From Photobacterium rosenbergii (lineage in GTDB: Bacteria > Pseudomonadota > Gammaproteobacteria > Enterobacterales > Vibrionaceae), in contig NZ_PYMB01000006.1 in NCBI RefSeq assembly GCF_003026455.1, forward strand, positions 1 through 64,000: a DNA stretch of 64,000 bases. Reading direction: 5' to 3'. The number at the start of each line of letters is the position of its first letter. The stretch's first letter is position 1. Both the position numbers and the translations under genes were made by a program. The notes below the pieces were generated by a model, which made no database searches, was not told the DNA's origin, and was given only the letters and a program-made list of their open reading frames with translations. This document shows, in pieces, positions 9,924-18,876 of this stretch.

Positions 9924-10119
9924 GCAACTCTGCTTCGAACCGTGCACAATTTCTCGTTGTGCATGGTTTGACTTGCGTCTATGCTAGACGGATGAGATCT
10001 TTAGTGCTAACTTATTGCACGTAAATTGTAATTCTGTTCATTCCTTGACCAGCCCCATTGGTCAGCTTTATCTCAATTAACATAGAACCCCAATTTTGAC
10101 TGACAAGAAACCCACCACT
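9924..10119 (+). promoter_or_regulatory. rho leader region with two hairpins
   Basis: A 12-bp near-perfect hairpin (9938-9968; AACCGTGCACAA paired with TTGTGCATGGTT) lacks a T run. A second smaller hairpin (TGACCA/TGGTCA, 10046-10064) lies nearer the start. In E. coli the rho gene is autoregulated by attenuation in its leader, so this region is a candidate equivalent. That role is inference. Confidence 0.45.
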
Positions 10120-11385
10120 ATGAATCTAACTGAACTGAAGAACCAACCTATTTCTAAGTTGGTTGCGCTTGGCGAAAGCTTAGGACTGGAAAACCTGGCG
10201 CGTTTGAGAAAACAAGACATCATCTTTGCAATTCTCAAACAGCATGCGAAAAGTGGTGAGGACATTTTTGGCGATGGTGTTCTAGAAATCCTTCAAGATG
10301 GCTTCGGCTTCCTCCGCTCTGCAGACAGTTCTTACCTCGCCGGTCCAGATGATATCTACGTTTCTCCTAGCCAAATCCGCCGTTTCAACCTTCGCACTGG
10401 TGACACAATTGCCGGCAAGATCCGCCCACCGAAAGACGGTGAGCGCTACTTTGCCCTGCTGAAGGTTAACGAGGTTAACTACGACAAGCCTGATAACGCG
10501 CGTAATAAGATCTTGTTTGAAAACTTGACGCCGCTGCATGCCAACGAGCGTATGCGCATGGAGCGCGGTAACGGTTCGACTGAAGACATCACGGCCCGTG
10601 TACTGGATCTGGCTTCGCCAATCGGTAAAGGCCAGCGTGGTTTGATTGTTGCTCCGCCGAAAGCGGGTAAAACCATGTTGCTGCAGAACATTGCCCAGAG
10701 CATTGCCTACAACCACCCTGAGTGTGAGTTGATGGTATTGCTGATCGACGAACGTCCGGAAGAAGTGACCGAGATGCAGCGCCTGGTTAAGGGTGAAGTT
10801 GTTGCATCGACTTTCGATGAGCCAGCATCGCGCCACGTACAGGTTGCTGAGATGGTGATCGAGAAGGCTAAGCGCCTAGTTGAGCACAAGAAAGACGTTG
10901 TGATCCTGCTTGACTCTATCACTCGTCTGGCTCGTGCCTACAACACCGTGATCCCGTCATCAGGCAAAGTCCTGACCGGTGGTGTGGATGCTAACGCCCT
11001 GCACCGTCCGAAGCGTTTCTTCGGTGCGGCACGTAACGTAGAAGAGGGCGGCAGCCTGACTATCATCGCAACGGCACTGGTTGATACCGGCTCTAAGATG
11101 GATGAAGTTATCTACGAAGAATTCAAGGGTACAGGTAACATGGAACTGCACCTATCCCGTAAGATCGCTGAAAAGCGTGTCTTCCCGGCAATTGACTTCA
11201 ACCGCTCTGGTACCCGTCGTGAAGAGCTACTGGCGAAATCTGACGAACTGCAGAAGATGTGGATCCTGCGTAAGATTGTTCACCCAATGGGTGAGACCGA
11301 TAGCATGGAATTCCTGATCGACAAGCTATCGATGACCAAGACCAACGACGAGTTCTTTGACGCGATGCGTCGCCAGAAGTCGTAG
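10120..11385 (+). CDS. rho: Transcription termination factor Rho
   Basis: Hexameric RNA-dependent ATPase/helicase that ends transcription. It has 421 residues and is almost identical to E. coli Rho (419). The N-terminal helix bundle begins MNLTELKN. The cold-shock RNA-binding domain contains GFGFLRS (61-67). Walker A is APPKAGKT (178-185) and Walker B is [11 protein letters not shown]. The open frame extends eight codons upstream to a TTG at 10096, but the conserved family start is the ATG at 10120. It is followed by a strong intrinsic terminator. Confidence 0.98.
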   Translation: MNLTELKNQPISKLVALGESLGLENLARLRKQDIIFAILKQHAKSGEDIFGDGVLEILQDGFGFLRSADSSYLAGPDDIYVSPSQIRRFNLRTGDTIAGKIRPPKDGERYFALLKVNEVNYDKPDNARNKILFENLTPLHANERMRMERGNGSTEDITARVLDLASPIGKGQRGLIVAPPKAGKTMLLQNIAQSIAYNHPECELMVLLIDERPEEVTEMQRLVKGEVVASTFDEPASRHVQVAEMVIEKAKRLVEHKKDVVILLDSITRLARAYNTVIPSSGKVLTGGVDANALHRPKRFFGAARNVEEGGSLTIIATALVDTGSKMDEVIYEEFKGTGNMELHLSRKIAEKRVFPAIDFNRSGTRREELLAKSDELQKMWILRKIVHPMGETDSMEFLIDKLSMTKTNDEFFDAMRRQKS

Positions 11386-11421
11386 TCTGTAGCAGTTATT
11401 GCTGCTTGACTCACAGTTTTG

Positions 11422-11452
11422 AAAAACGCCGCAACTTGTGGCGTTTTTTATT
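11422..11452 (+). terminator. rho terminator
   Basis: AAAAACGCC / GGCGTTTTT stem with a 9-nt loop and T run, about 36 nt after rho. Confidence 0.9.
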
Positions 11453-11608
11453 TTTGGTACACTGGCATTCTTAATTGATCGTTGTTCAATTGTGGCTTTG
11501 CTGGTAATTGACCCCGATAGATCGATATACTGTGTTTGTTATCAACATGTGATTTTGGATTGGGATGATCCTGATAACCGACATATCTTTTTTCACCAAG
11601 GAGGTGAC

Positions 11609-12640
11609 ATGCGACTAGGAAAGTGCATGCAGATAGGTTTACTGGCTGCAGGAATGATGGCCGCCCAGGCCACCGCTCAGGTAGCCATCAAGCCAACTGA
11701 AATTTCTCAACAGGATGTTGAGCAAGTCCAGTCTTCCCTACAGGTCAAAAACCGGGTGTCGGCCCTACACCAATACTATGACAGCAGTGAGTTTGCCCTG
11801 TTGGAAACCCACCTGTCCTCATTGCCCCCCTTGCAGCAAGAAGCGGTGCGTAGCCAGCTGATTGACCATGCTATCGACTATGCGGATAACCCTGATGGCC
11901 TAGATCAAGCCAAAGCCGATTGGCTCGAGGCTCAATCTGGCCGCATGCCGGTGTTCAATGTGGTCGAGCAAGGTGATGGCTACCTGGTGACCAAGTCGGC
12001 TTTTCATTATGGTGCCAAGGCCCGCAGTTTGGTGATCCGCTGGCAGCAGCAGTTGTTGGCCCAGCAGATGGTCGACCAAGCGGAGGACGGGGCACTGCAA
12101 CTCTCACAGTGGCTGACCGGGGATATTCAGACACAGGCGACCCGCCGCGATATCTTCCTTGCCCAGTTGCCACAGTTGTCACAGACAGCCGTCGATGCAT
12201 TGGCTGAGCAATTTACCTCGGATAACAAGTTGCTATGGTTGCCGGACAATGCGGTGATTGCGGCTGTTGCCGCGGCGTCGGATGATGAAGGTGTCTATCA
12301 TTTGCTGTGGCGCCGCCGCAGCGACCAATATAGCTTGGCGGAGCTTAATCGCTTGGCTGCCTTGGCACCCCAGACGCATGCGACTAAGCAGTTGATGGCG
12401 GCGACAATAAACCCGACATTGAAACTCCAGGCCTATCGTGCGCTCATTACCCTCAAACCGTTACCAGTGGCTGCCAGGGATTTTCTCAGCGACAAGCTGA
12501 GTGAAGTCGATGATGGCGAACTGGTGGCTACCGAACTCGCCCGCAGCGGCTATCTTGACTGGCTCGAGCAACTGGCTTCGGTCAGCCGCAGCCAGGTGTT
12601 GCAGAAGAACTTCCGCTCGGCGGTTGCCAAGCTGCCTTAA
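11609..12640 (+). CDS. Exported protein of unknown function
   Basis: The 343-residue protein starts with a Sec-type signal peptide: Arg and Lys at 2-5, hydrophobic to about 20, then a likely Ala-rich cleavage site near residue 24 (ATAQ). The remainder is polar and alpha-helical with many Gln, Leu and Ala, and no cysteine motif or known catalytic motif was recognised. The helical repeat-like pattern could suit a HEAT-type scaffold, but that is a guess. The start is chosen by a very strong AAGGAGGTGAC site; an open frame reaches upstream to 11438 but lacks this. It lies alone between rho and ubiD. Probably periplasmic. Confidence 0.75.
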   Translation: MRLGKCMQIGLLAAGMMAAQATAQVAIKPTEISQQDVEQVQSSLQVKNRVSALHQYYDSSEFALLETHLSSLPPLQQEAVRSQLIDHAIDYADNPDGLDQAKADWLEAQSGRMPVFNVVEQGDGYLVTKSAFHYGAKARSLVIRWQQQLLAQQMVDQAEDGALQLSQWLTGDIQTQATRRDIFLAQLPQLSQTAVDALAEQFTSDNKLLWLPDNAVIAAVAAASDDEGVYHLLWRRRSDQYSLAELNRLAALAPQTHATKQLMAATINPTLKLQAYRALITLKPLPVAARDFLSDKLSEVDDGELVATELARSGYLDWLEQLASVSRSQVLQKNFRSAVAKLP

Positions 12641-12722
12641 GCTAGCCCTGATATTCAGGCAAGGGCTGGATCGCAGTGGCCGGATTTTCCGCTGTCCTAC
12701 CGTTAACAAGTCGTTATAATGT

Positions 12723-12741
12723 TTTGATAATGATTATTTGT
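12723..12741. promoter_or_regulatory. Weak Fur-box-like sequence upstream of ubiD
   Basis: The sequence starting GATAATGATTATTTG matches the 19-bp Fur consensus GATAATGATAATCATTATC at about 14 positions, mostly in the left half. It lies about 62 nt upstream of ubiD. It is too weak to be relied on. Confidence 0.25.
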
Positions 12742-12802
12742 ACCCGGTGACTGAAACCAGCGCCGGGTGCTGGTGTATTTAGGATAGGTAACCGCGAAAC
12801 CG

Positions 12803-14659
12803 ATGAAGTTCAAGGATCTGCGAGAATTCATAGACTATCTGGAACAACAGGGTGAGCTCAAGCGCATTACCCAGCCTGTCGACCCGGATCAGGAGATCAC
12901 CGAGATTTGTGATCGTACCCTGCGTGCCGGCGGACCGGCGCTGTTGTTTGAAAACCCGGTTGGCTACGATGTGCCGGTACTGGCCAACTTGTTTGGTACC
13001 CCTGGCCGTGTTGCGATGGGAATGGGGCGTACCGAAGTGCGCGAATTGCGGGAAGTCGGCAAGTTGCTGGCCTACCTCAAAGAGCCCGAGCCGCCCAAAG
13101 GTTTCCGCGAAGCGCTGGATAAGCTGCCGGTGTTCAAGCAGGTGCTGAATATGCCTGTCAAGCGACTACGCAGCGCCCCGTGTCAAGACATAGTCTGGCA
13201 GGGCGATGACGTCGACTTGGATAAAATTCCGGTAATGAGCTGCTGGCCTGATGATGTGGCACCGCTGCTGACTTGGGGCCTGACAATCACCAAGGGGCCA
13301 AACAAAAAGCGCCAGAACCTTGGGATATACCGCCAGCAGAAAATTGCCAAGAACAAGATCATCATGCGTTGGTTGGCCCACCGCGGCGGCGCCCTTGATC
13401 TGCGTGACTGGATGGAAGCCCATCCCGGTAAGCCTTTCCCGGTCAGTGTGGCGTTTGGTGCCGATCCGGCGACAATTTTAGGTGCCGTCACACCGATCCC
13501 TGATACTTTGTCGGAGTATGCCTTCGCCGGCTTGTTGCGTGGCCGCAAGAGTGAAGTGGTCAAGAGCCTGACCAATGACCTTGAAGTGCCGGCCAGTGCC
13601 GAGATTGTACTTGAAGGTTATATTGACCCGAACGAGTTTGCCGACGAAGGGCCATATGGTGACCATACTGGTTACTATAACGAGGTCGAGCGCCACCATG
13701 TGTTCACGATTACCCATGTAACCATGCGTAAGGACCCTATCTACCACAGTACTTATACCGGCCGTCCGCCTGATGAACCGGCTGTGCTTGGGGTCGCGCT
13801 GAATGAAGTCTTCGTGCCTATTTTGCAAAAGCAGTTCCCGGAGATTGTTGATTTCTACCTGCCACCGGAGGGGTGTTCCTACCGCATGGCAGTGGTATCG
13901 ATGAAGAAACAGTACCCGGGCCATGCCAAGCGGGTGATGATGGGCGTCTGGTCCTTCCTGCGCCAGTTCATGTACACCAAGTTTGTCATCGTGGTGGATG
14001 AAGATGTCGATACCCGTGATTGGGGGAGTGTGATTGCTGCGATGGGTCGCAATATGGACCCGGTACGTGACACCCTGTTTATCGACCAGACCCCGATAGA
14101 CTCCTTGGACTTTGCCTCACCGGTGGTGGGTCTGGGGTCCAAGATGGGGCTCGATGCAACGGCCAAGTGGGAAGCGGAAACCGCCAATGCGGTGGCTTAC
14201 CCCCGCCCACAAGCCGAGCCGGACCATCATGCTCTGGAGCAAGAAATCAAGCAGCTCCCGGCAGTCATTGATTGCTACCTACCCCCAACAGCAGAGCTTG
14301 CTGGCGTGGTGATAGTGACCATCGAGAAAGACCGAGAGGGTCAGGCCCTGCAGGTCATGGATAGTATCTGGGCAATGTTGGCTACAAAGACCGATACCAA
14401 GTTTATTATTGCTTGTGATGGTGATGTCGATGCCCGTGATTGGAATGATGTGATCTGGGCGGTAACCACCCGGATGGATCCAAGTCGCGATACCCTGATA
14501 GTCAACCAAGCTGCAGAGCATGGTGCCAGGATTGGCCTCGATGCGACCAACAAGTTGCCGGGTGAAGCAAGCCGCGAATGGGGGACGCCGATCGTCAAGT
14601 CAGCGGAGGTGGTTGCCAAAGTGGATGCTATCTGGGATGAACTGGGGATTCTGGGTTAA
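12803..14659 (+). CDS. ubiD: 3-octaprenyl-4-hydroxybenzoate carboxy-lyase UbiD, extended form
   Basis: Prenylated-FMN-dependent decarboxylase of ubiquinone biosynthesis; it decarboxylates 3-polyprenyl-4-hydroxybenzoate. It has 618 residues against 497 in E. coli. The catalytic core includes [12 protein letters not shown] (281-292) and the [10 protein letters not shown] region. The extra length is a partial duplication of the C-terminal module. Residues 350-455 and 490-585 share landmarks: DxYLPP, TKFxIxxDxDVDxRDW, RxMDPxRDTL and GLDAT. The second copy is more divergent. The cofactor-making ubiX gene is not in this window. Downstream a 2Fe-2S ferredoxin and fre follow on the same strand. Confidence 0.96.
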   Translation: MKFKDLREFIDYLEQQGELKRITQPVDPDQEITEICDRTLRAGGPALLFENPVGYDVPVLANLFGTPGRVAMGMGRTEVRELREVGKLLAYLKEPEPPKGFREALDKLPVFKQVLNMPVKRLRSAPCQDIVWQGDDVDLDKIPVMSCWPDDVAPLLTWGLTITKGPNKKRQNLGIYRQQKIAKNKIIMRWLAHRGGALDLRDWMEAHPGKPFPVSVAFGADPATILGAVTPIPDTLSEYAFAGLLRGRKSEVVKSLTNDLEVPASAEIVLEGYIDPNEFADEGPYGDHTGYYNEVERHHVFTITHVTMRKDPIYHSTYTGRPPDEPAVLGVALNEVFVPILQKQFPEIVDFYLPPEGCSYRMAVVSMKKQYPGHAKRVMMGVWSFLRQFMYTKFVIVVDEDVDTRDWGSVIAAMGRNMDPVRDTLFIDQTPIDSLDFASPVVGLGSKMGLDATAKWEAETANAVAYPRPQAEPDHHALEQEIKQLPAVIDCYLPPTAELAGVVIVTIEKDREGQALQVMDSIWAMLATKTDTKFIIACDGDVDARDWNDVIWAVTTRMDPSRDTLIVNQAAEHGARIGLDATNKLPGEASREWGTPIVKSAEVVAKVDAIWDELGILG

Positions 14660-14686
14660 CCTTGCTAGTAAGCTAAACCGAGACGT

Positions 14687-14748
14687 CGAATTTGCTAGCC
14701 AAATTCGAAAGCTAGAACCATAAACCAATGCCCGGTTTGAACACCGGG
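14687..14748 (+). promoter_or_regulatory. Two hairpins between ubiD and the ferredoxin gene
   Basis: CGAATTT/AAATTCG (14687-14707) and CCCGGT/ACCGGG (14731-14748) can each form a small hairpin. Neither has a T run. The second ends 15 nt before the ferredoxin start, so it could affect translation or mRNA stability. Confidence 0.4.
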
Positions 14749-14763
14749 CGTGAGAACATAAGT

Positions 14764-15027
14764 ATGTACCAAGTCCGCCTGCTGCCCCATGATGTGACGT
14801 TTGCTACCGATGGTGAACAAACGCTGCTTGAGGCTGCGCTCAACGCAGGCATTGCCTTTCCCAACCGCTGTCAGGTCGGTGCCTGTGCCATGTGCATGTG
14901 CCGTAAGCAGCAAGGGGAGATCCGCTATCAGCTCGAGCCTATGCTCACCGAGAAGGAGCAGGCCGAAGGTTGGATTTTTGCGTGTCAGGCAATGGCAAAC
15001 AGTGATTTGGTACTCCAGCTAGATTAG
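14764..15027 (+). CDS. Small 2Fe-2S plant-type ferredoxin
   Basis: An 87-residue protein with the plant-type [2Fe-2S] ligand set C36-x4-C41-x2-C44-x29-C74 in the beta-grasp ferredoxin fold. C46 is an extra cysteine. It should act as a one-electron carrier. It lies 9 nt upstream of fre, a flavin/NAD(P)H reductase lacking its own iron-sulfur domain. Together the pair resembles a split form of the ferredoxin-reductase fusions such as CDP-6-deoxyglucoseen reductase or oxygenase reductases. The partner role is inferred from adjacency. The ribosome site is weak. An upstream in-frame start would add 12 residues not expected in the family. Confidence 0.85.
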   Translation: MYQVRLLPHDVTFATDGEQTLLEAALNAGIAFPNRCQVGACAMCMCRKQQGEIRYQLEPMLTEKEQAEGWIFACQAMANSDLVLQLD

Positions 15028-15036
15028 AGGAAGAGA

Positions 15037-15747
15037 ATGTCCATCAAATGCGAAGTAACATCCGTCGAGCCGTTGGCCTGTAATACGTTTCGTATCCTGC
15101 TGCGTCCAGAACAACACATTGAATTCAAAGCTGGCCAGTACCTACTGGCGGTGATGGGCGAGAAGGACAAGCGTCCGTTTTCTATTGCCAGCAGCCCGTG
15201 TCGCGAAGGGGAGTTGGAACTGCATATCGGGGCGGCCGAGCATAACCCGTATGCTATCGAGGTGGTCGAGCACATGAAGGCGGCACTCGAAGGCGGTACT
15301 GCAGTTGAAATCGAAGCGCCGCACGGTGAAGCCTGGGTGCGTGAAGATAGCGACAAGCCACTGCTGTTGATCGCCGGTGGCACTGGGTTCTCTTATGTCC
15401 GCAGTATTTTGGATAACTGCCTGGGCCGCGGTATCAGCCAGCCAATTTTTGTCTACTGGGGCGGCCGTGATGAATGCCAGCTCTATGCCAATGACGAACT
15501 CAAGGCGCTGGCGGATAAGCATAGCAACTTGACTTATGTCCCTGTGGTCGAGAGTGCACCAGAAGGCTGGCAAGGTAAAACGGGCAATGTGCTGGAAGCG
15601 GTAAGTGATGACTTTGTCTGCCTATCTGCCTATGACATCTACATCTGTGGCCGTTTTGAAATGGCCGGTGCGGCGCGTGAGCAGTTCTCGGCCGAGAAGG
15701 GTGCCGAGCGCGAGCGTATGTTCGCCGATGCGTTTTCGTTTATATAA
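15037..15747 (+). CDS. fre: NAD(P)H-flavin reductase
   Basis: Reduces free flavins (FMN, FAD, riboflavin) with NAD(P)H. In luminous marine bacteria such enzymes can feed luciferase. It has 236 residues (E. coli Fre 233). Flavin-binding RPFSIAS lies near residues 46-52, the nucleotide-binding GGTGFSY at about 113-119, and the C-terminus [10 protein letters not shown]...DAFSFI matches the family. AGAGGAAGAG lies just before ATG. It is downstream of ubiD and the ferredoxin gene, probably in one operon. Confidence 0.96.
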   Translation: MSIKCEVTSVEPLACNTFRILLRPEQHIEFKAGQYLLAVMGEKDKRPFSIASSPCREGELELHIGAAEHNPYAIEVVEHMKAALEGGTAVEIEAPHGEAWVREDSDKPLLLIAGGTGFSYVRSILDNCLGRGISQPIFVYWGGRDECQLYANDELKALADKHSNLTYVPVVESAPEGWQGKTGNVLEAVSDDFVCLSAYDIYICGRFEMAGAAREQFSAEKGAERERMFADAFSFI

Positions 15748-15880
15748 CGAGAAGCGGTCCGATGGTTTGAGAGCGGTACTATGGTCCTAAGGGGTAAGAG
15801 TGTGAGGTTAAAGTGAGCTATATCGGTAAATAACCGAATTATCCGGTTTGACAGTATCCTTTTGTCCATCGAGCTTTCTT

Positions 15881-15944
15881 ACAGAACCACAGAACCACAG
15901 AACCACAGAACCACAGAACCACAGAACCACAGAACCACAGAACC
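15881..15944. repeat. Eight perfect ACAGAACC tandem repeats
   Basis: Exactly eight uninterrupted copies of the 8-nt unit ACAGAACC (64 bp) between the convergent fre and EamA genes, just before their shared terminator. It is non-coding; open frames through it only read the repeat (for example SVVLWFCG periods on the minus strand). It has no spacers, so it is not CRISPR. It is a likely slippage-prone microsatellite. Confidence 0.95.
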
Positions 15945-15951
15945 AAACGTC

Positions 15952-15980
15952 AAAAGGCGAACCCACCGGGTTCGCCTTTG
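15952..15980. terminator. Bidirectional terminator between fre and the EamA gene
   Basis: 12-bp stem AAAGGCGAACCC / GGGTTCGCCTTT with a 3-nt loop, with T-rich flanks on both strands. Confidence 0.9.
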
Positions 15981-15998
15981 TTGTTTTTGCAGGTCGTG

Positions 15999-16874
15999 TT
16001 ATGCCGCGTTTGCCAGTGCGACCTTGCGCTTGACCCAGGTTTCGTTGAACCACAACGAGGCGATGATTATTACCCCGCCGATGGATAACCGAACGAGATC
16101 GACATCGCGGTTCCAGATCAGGATATTGACGATAAGGCCCGCCGGTACCAGCGCATTGTTCATGATTGCCAGCGCGCCAGCATTGACTAGGGTTGCCCCC
16201 TTGTTCCAAAGGAAGTAGCCAAGGCCAGAGGCGATGGTACCTAGGTAGATCAGGATACCCCACTGAGTGCTGGTGGTCGGTAGCTGCTCGGTGTTACCGA
16301 ACAGTAGGAACATGGGTAGCGCGACACACACTGCCCCGAGGTAGAACAGGCCAAATACCGTATGCTGGGGGATATCCTGCAGCTCTTGCTCCATGATTCG
16401 CTTGTAGCCGACTTGGCCGATGGCAAAGCTCAGGTTGGCCCCCTGGACGATGAGGAAGCCAGTAATGAAGTCTTCGTTGATCCCCTCGAACTTGATCACC
16501 GCCGCGCCCAAAACCGCGATAGCTGCGGTTGCTAGGTACCAAGCCGAGAAGCGGCGGTGCAGCATGTCATAGATTAAGGTGACATAGATTGGGGTGAAGA
16601 TGGTGAACAGCAGGACTTCCGGTACGCTCAAATAGAGGAAAGACTGGTAGTAAAAGCAGTACATAATGCCGAGCTGGAATGCGCCAACCATCATTATCTT
16701 GAGCGCCAGCGAGCGGTGCAGGTACTGGCGGCGCAAAAATGGCAGGAAGACCAGGGCAGCTAGGCTGACGCGGGTCAGGACCGAGAACCAGGCATCGACC
16801 TGGCCGGCTAGGTAAACCCCGATCAGGCTAAAGGAAAAAGCCCAGAGCAAGGTAACAGCGGATAAATATCCCAT
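15999..16874 (-). CDS. EamA/DMT-family exporter
   Basis: The 291-residue inner-membrane protein has ten predicted membrane segments arranged as two EamA repeats (about 1-135 and 145-285), the drug/metabolite transporter pattern. The first repeat starts MGYLSAVTLLWAFSFS, and the second repeat's GTIASGLGYFLWNKGA is a typical signature near the end. Family members export amino acids, amines or carboxylates; the substrate here is unknown. It lies downstream of uspA on the same strand with about 170 bp between them, so it is probably independently transcribed. Confidence 0.85.
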   Translation of the reverse strand: MGYLSAVTLLWAFSFSLIGVYLAGQVDAWFSVLTRVSLAALVFLPFLRRQYLHRSLALKIMMVGAFQLGIMYCFYYQSFLYLSVPEVLLFTIFTPIYVTLIYDMLHRRFSAWYLATAAIAVLGAAVIKFEGINEDFITGFLIVQGANLSFAIGQVGYKRIMEQELQDIPQHTVFGLFYLGAVCVALPMFLLFGNTEQLPTTSTQWGILIYLGTIASGLGYFLWNKGATLVNAGALAIMNNALVPAGLIVNILIWNRDVDLVRLSIGGVIIIASLWFNETWVKRKVALANAA

Positions 16875-16990
16875 AGTGGTTGTTCAGGGTAGTGATTTGA
16901 ATGATGGGGCAAGTGTAGCGAAAAAAGAGCAGGGTAAATACAGCCAATTGGTGTGGATACCGACATCGGATCTGTGGCCGGAATAGAATC

Positions 16991-17014
16991 AGGCACGGTG
17001 ATCGGACCGTGCCT
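16991..17014 (-). terminator. Probable uspA terminator
   Basis: 9-bp stem AGGCACGGT / ACCGTGCCT with a 6-nt loop, about 33 nt after the uspA stop. The following T run on the minus strand is weak. Confidence 0.5.
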
Positions 17015-17046
17015 GCCAGGCGTAACTAGGAAGGTTTACGCTTGAA

Positions 17047-17469
17047 TTACTTGAGTGGGATCATCAGCATATCGACCGGTGAGCGGTTGATGAGCTGTTT
17101 AGCTGAGCTGAGGATCTTGCTCCAGAAGTCTTGGTGATGGCCGCAAACCACCAGTTCGATGTCCATATCATCGATAGCATGGCAGATCTCTTCGCTGAGA
17201 TCGCCGCTTCCCACCAGGGTGTGGGAGACTGGGTAGTTGGCCTTGTCGGCCAGTGACTGAAGTTGTTTCTGGGCCTCGTCGGCCATTCTGTTCTGGGCAT
17301 CGGATAGATTGATATCAATCAGGCCGGTATACAGTTCTGCATAATTGACGTCGATGTGGATGAGCGACAATTTGGCGTCCAATGCCTTGGCGAGCTCAGC
17401 AGCTTTGCCGACGATAACATGGCTGTCATCGGATAGGTCGATAGCAACCAGAATATGTTTGTAAGCCAT
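17047..17469 (-). CDS. uspA: Universal stress protein A
   Basis: Cytosolic dimeric stress protein of the UspA fold, induced by growth arrest and many stresses. It has 140 residues and is strongly alike to E. coli UspA: MAYKHILVAIDLS at the start, DVNYAELYTGLID in the middle and VVCGHHQDFWSKILSSAKQL near the end. The start has AAGGAG about 9 nt upstream; a GTG three codons earlier lies over that site. It is divergent from the ftnA-uspB side, a grouping that echoes the uspA-uspB pair of E. coli. Confidence 0.96.
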   Translation of the reverse strand: MAYKHILVAIDLSDDSHVIVGKAAELAKALDAKLSLIHIDVNYAELYTGLIDINLSDAQNRMADEAQKQLQSLADKANYPVSHTLVGSGDLSEEICHAIDDMDIELVVCGHHQDFWSKILSSAKQLINRSPVDMLMIPLK

Positions 17470-17766
17470 AGTTTTCACTCCTTGACTTAGGGGCTTTGCT
17501 TCATGCTAACACCTAATTTTAGGAAAAAATATTACCGCGATCGCAACTTGTTCCGCTGTTTTACGAAATAATTTTAGCAGTGGAATTCGTTGAATTATTG
17601 AAACTTTTTAATGTTATTCGCTGGACATAAGAAAACATGTCATAGATTGTTTGCCGCTGGGCACGATGAGTTGCATTCTCACTTTTGCATTGTGACAATG
17701 GTAACAACAGCGTTTTCATACCACCCGATGAGATTGGTATACACTAGAATAGAAAGGAGTAGTGCG

Positions 17767-18294
17767 ATGTTAGCTCAAGCAATGGTTGATAAACTCAACG
17801 AGCAAATCAACTTAGAGTTCTTCTCTTCCAACTTGTACCTGCAGATGAGTGCTTGGTGCGAAGACAAGGGCTTTGAAGGTGCGGCAGAGTTCCTGCGCAA
17901 ACATGCCGTTGAAGAGATGGAGCATATGCAGCGACTTTTCACTTACGTTAGTGAAACCGGTGCACTGCCAATCCTTGGCGCCATTGAAGCACCAAAGCAC
18001 GAGTTCGCATCACTGGGTGACGTGTTCCGCGAAACTTACGAACACGAGCAGCTGATCACCGATAAGATCAACAAGCTGGCACATGTTGCATTTACTACCC
18101 AGGACTACTCAACGTTTAACTTCTTGCAGTGGTATGTGGCAGAGCAGCACGAAGAAGAAAAACTGTTCAAAGGCATTCTTGACAAGATCGAGCTGGTTGG
18201 CGAAGACGGCAAGGCCCTGTTCTTCATCGACAAAGACCTCTCTGCGATGGCAAAAGCTGGATCGACATCAATTATGGATACACCAGCTGGCTAA
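17767..18294 (+). CDS. ftnA: Non-heme ferritin
   Basis: Iron-storage protein forming a 24-mer shell, with ferroxidase centres in each subunit. It has 175 residues (E. coli FtnA 165). The four-helix motif includes [33 protein letters not shown] (metal-binding Glu and His) and [16 protein letters not shown]. The start is fixed by AAAGGAG 8 nt upstream; the long open frame from 17611 has no support. It is followed by an intrinsic terminator, then uspB. Confidence 0.96.
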   Translation: MLAQAMVDKLNEQINLEFFSSNLYLQMSAWCEDKGFEGAAEFLRKHAVEEMEHMQRLFTYVSETGALPILGAIEAPKHEFASLGDVFRETYEHEQLITDKINKLAHVAFTTQDYSTFNFLQWYVAEQHEEEKLFKGILDKIELVGEDGKALFFIDKDLSAMAKAGSTSIMDTPAG

Positions 18295-18301
18295 CTAGCC
18301 T

Positions 18302-18327
18302 AGGGGCATCTCGCCATGCCCCTTTTT
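18302..18327 (+). terminator. ftnA terminator
   Basis: AGGGGCAT / ATGCCCCT stem with a 6-nt loop and T5. Confidence 0.88.
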
Positions 18328-18375
18328 CACCAGAGCATGGCCAGCTGATAAGTCACGTTGTTCGGGGGCTATACT

Positions 18376-18711
18376 ATGAGTGGTGACGCAATCTTACTCG
18401 CACTTTTTTTGGTCGCTGTGGTGAATGTTTCCCGCTATGTCAGTACTTTGCGTACTTTACTAGCGGTCATGCGCGAATGCGATCCTCTTCTCTATCAACA
18501 GGTCGACGGCCGAGGGTTTTTCTCATCCCAGGGTAATGTCACCAAGCAAATCCGGCTTTTCCACTATATCCGAAGCCATCAGTACCACAATCACCATGAT
18601 CCGATATTTATGGAAAAATGCTCCAAGGTCCGGCGATTGTTTATCCTTGCCAGTACCTACCTGATGGTGTTTTTTGTCGCTATTTTTGTCATTGCGTACA
18701 TGGGTATTTAA
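18376..18711 (+). CDS. uspB: Universal stress protein B
   Basis: A 111-residue inner-membrane protein, the same length as E. coli UspB, with membrane helices at about 4-24 and 90-110. Conserved stretches include CDPLLYQQVDGRGFF, HYIRSHQY and RRLFILAST. In E. coli it is RpoS-dependent and needed for ethanol resistance in stationary phase; the mechanism is unknown. The start ATG at 18376 follows a GGGGGC purine tract. Confidence 0.93.
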   Translation: MSGDAILLALFLVAVVNVSRYVSTLRTLLAVMRECDPLLYQQVDGRGFFSSQGNVTKQIRLFHYIRSHQYHNHHDPIFMEKCSKVRRLFILASTYLMVFFVAIFVIAYMGI

Positions 18712-18796
18712 GCCAAGGTGCTCACACTGTGGTATTCGGCCTGCAGGGCAGGTAGAATTGCGGCACTGTGGCGATGGTAAGCCAACTGTATAAATT

Positions 18797-18834
18797 AGGG
18801 ATGCAGGCCAACTGGCCCCTGCGTCCCTTTTTTG
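18797..18834 (+). terminator. Imperfect terminator downstream of uspB
   Basis: GGGATGCAGG... pairs with CCTGCGTCCC, with one G-T and a bulge, followed by T6. It separates uspB from yhiN. Confidence 0.65.
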
Positions 18835-18876
18835 TTGGGTGAGCCCTTTTTGATTTTGACCGATAGCGGTGGCGTA

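Noticed and set aside
13478..13924. 148-codon minus-strand frame inside ubiD
   Set aside because: Antisense shadow of a conserved gene with matching codon periodicity.
15881..15944. Possible CRISPR array
   Set aside because: The units are contiguous 8-mers with no spacers and no cas genes nearby.
15808..16263. Minus-strand frame reading periodic VLWFCGS repeats
   Set aside because: The periodic peptide is only the octamer DNA repeat translated; the rest is antisense shadow of the EamA gene.
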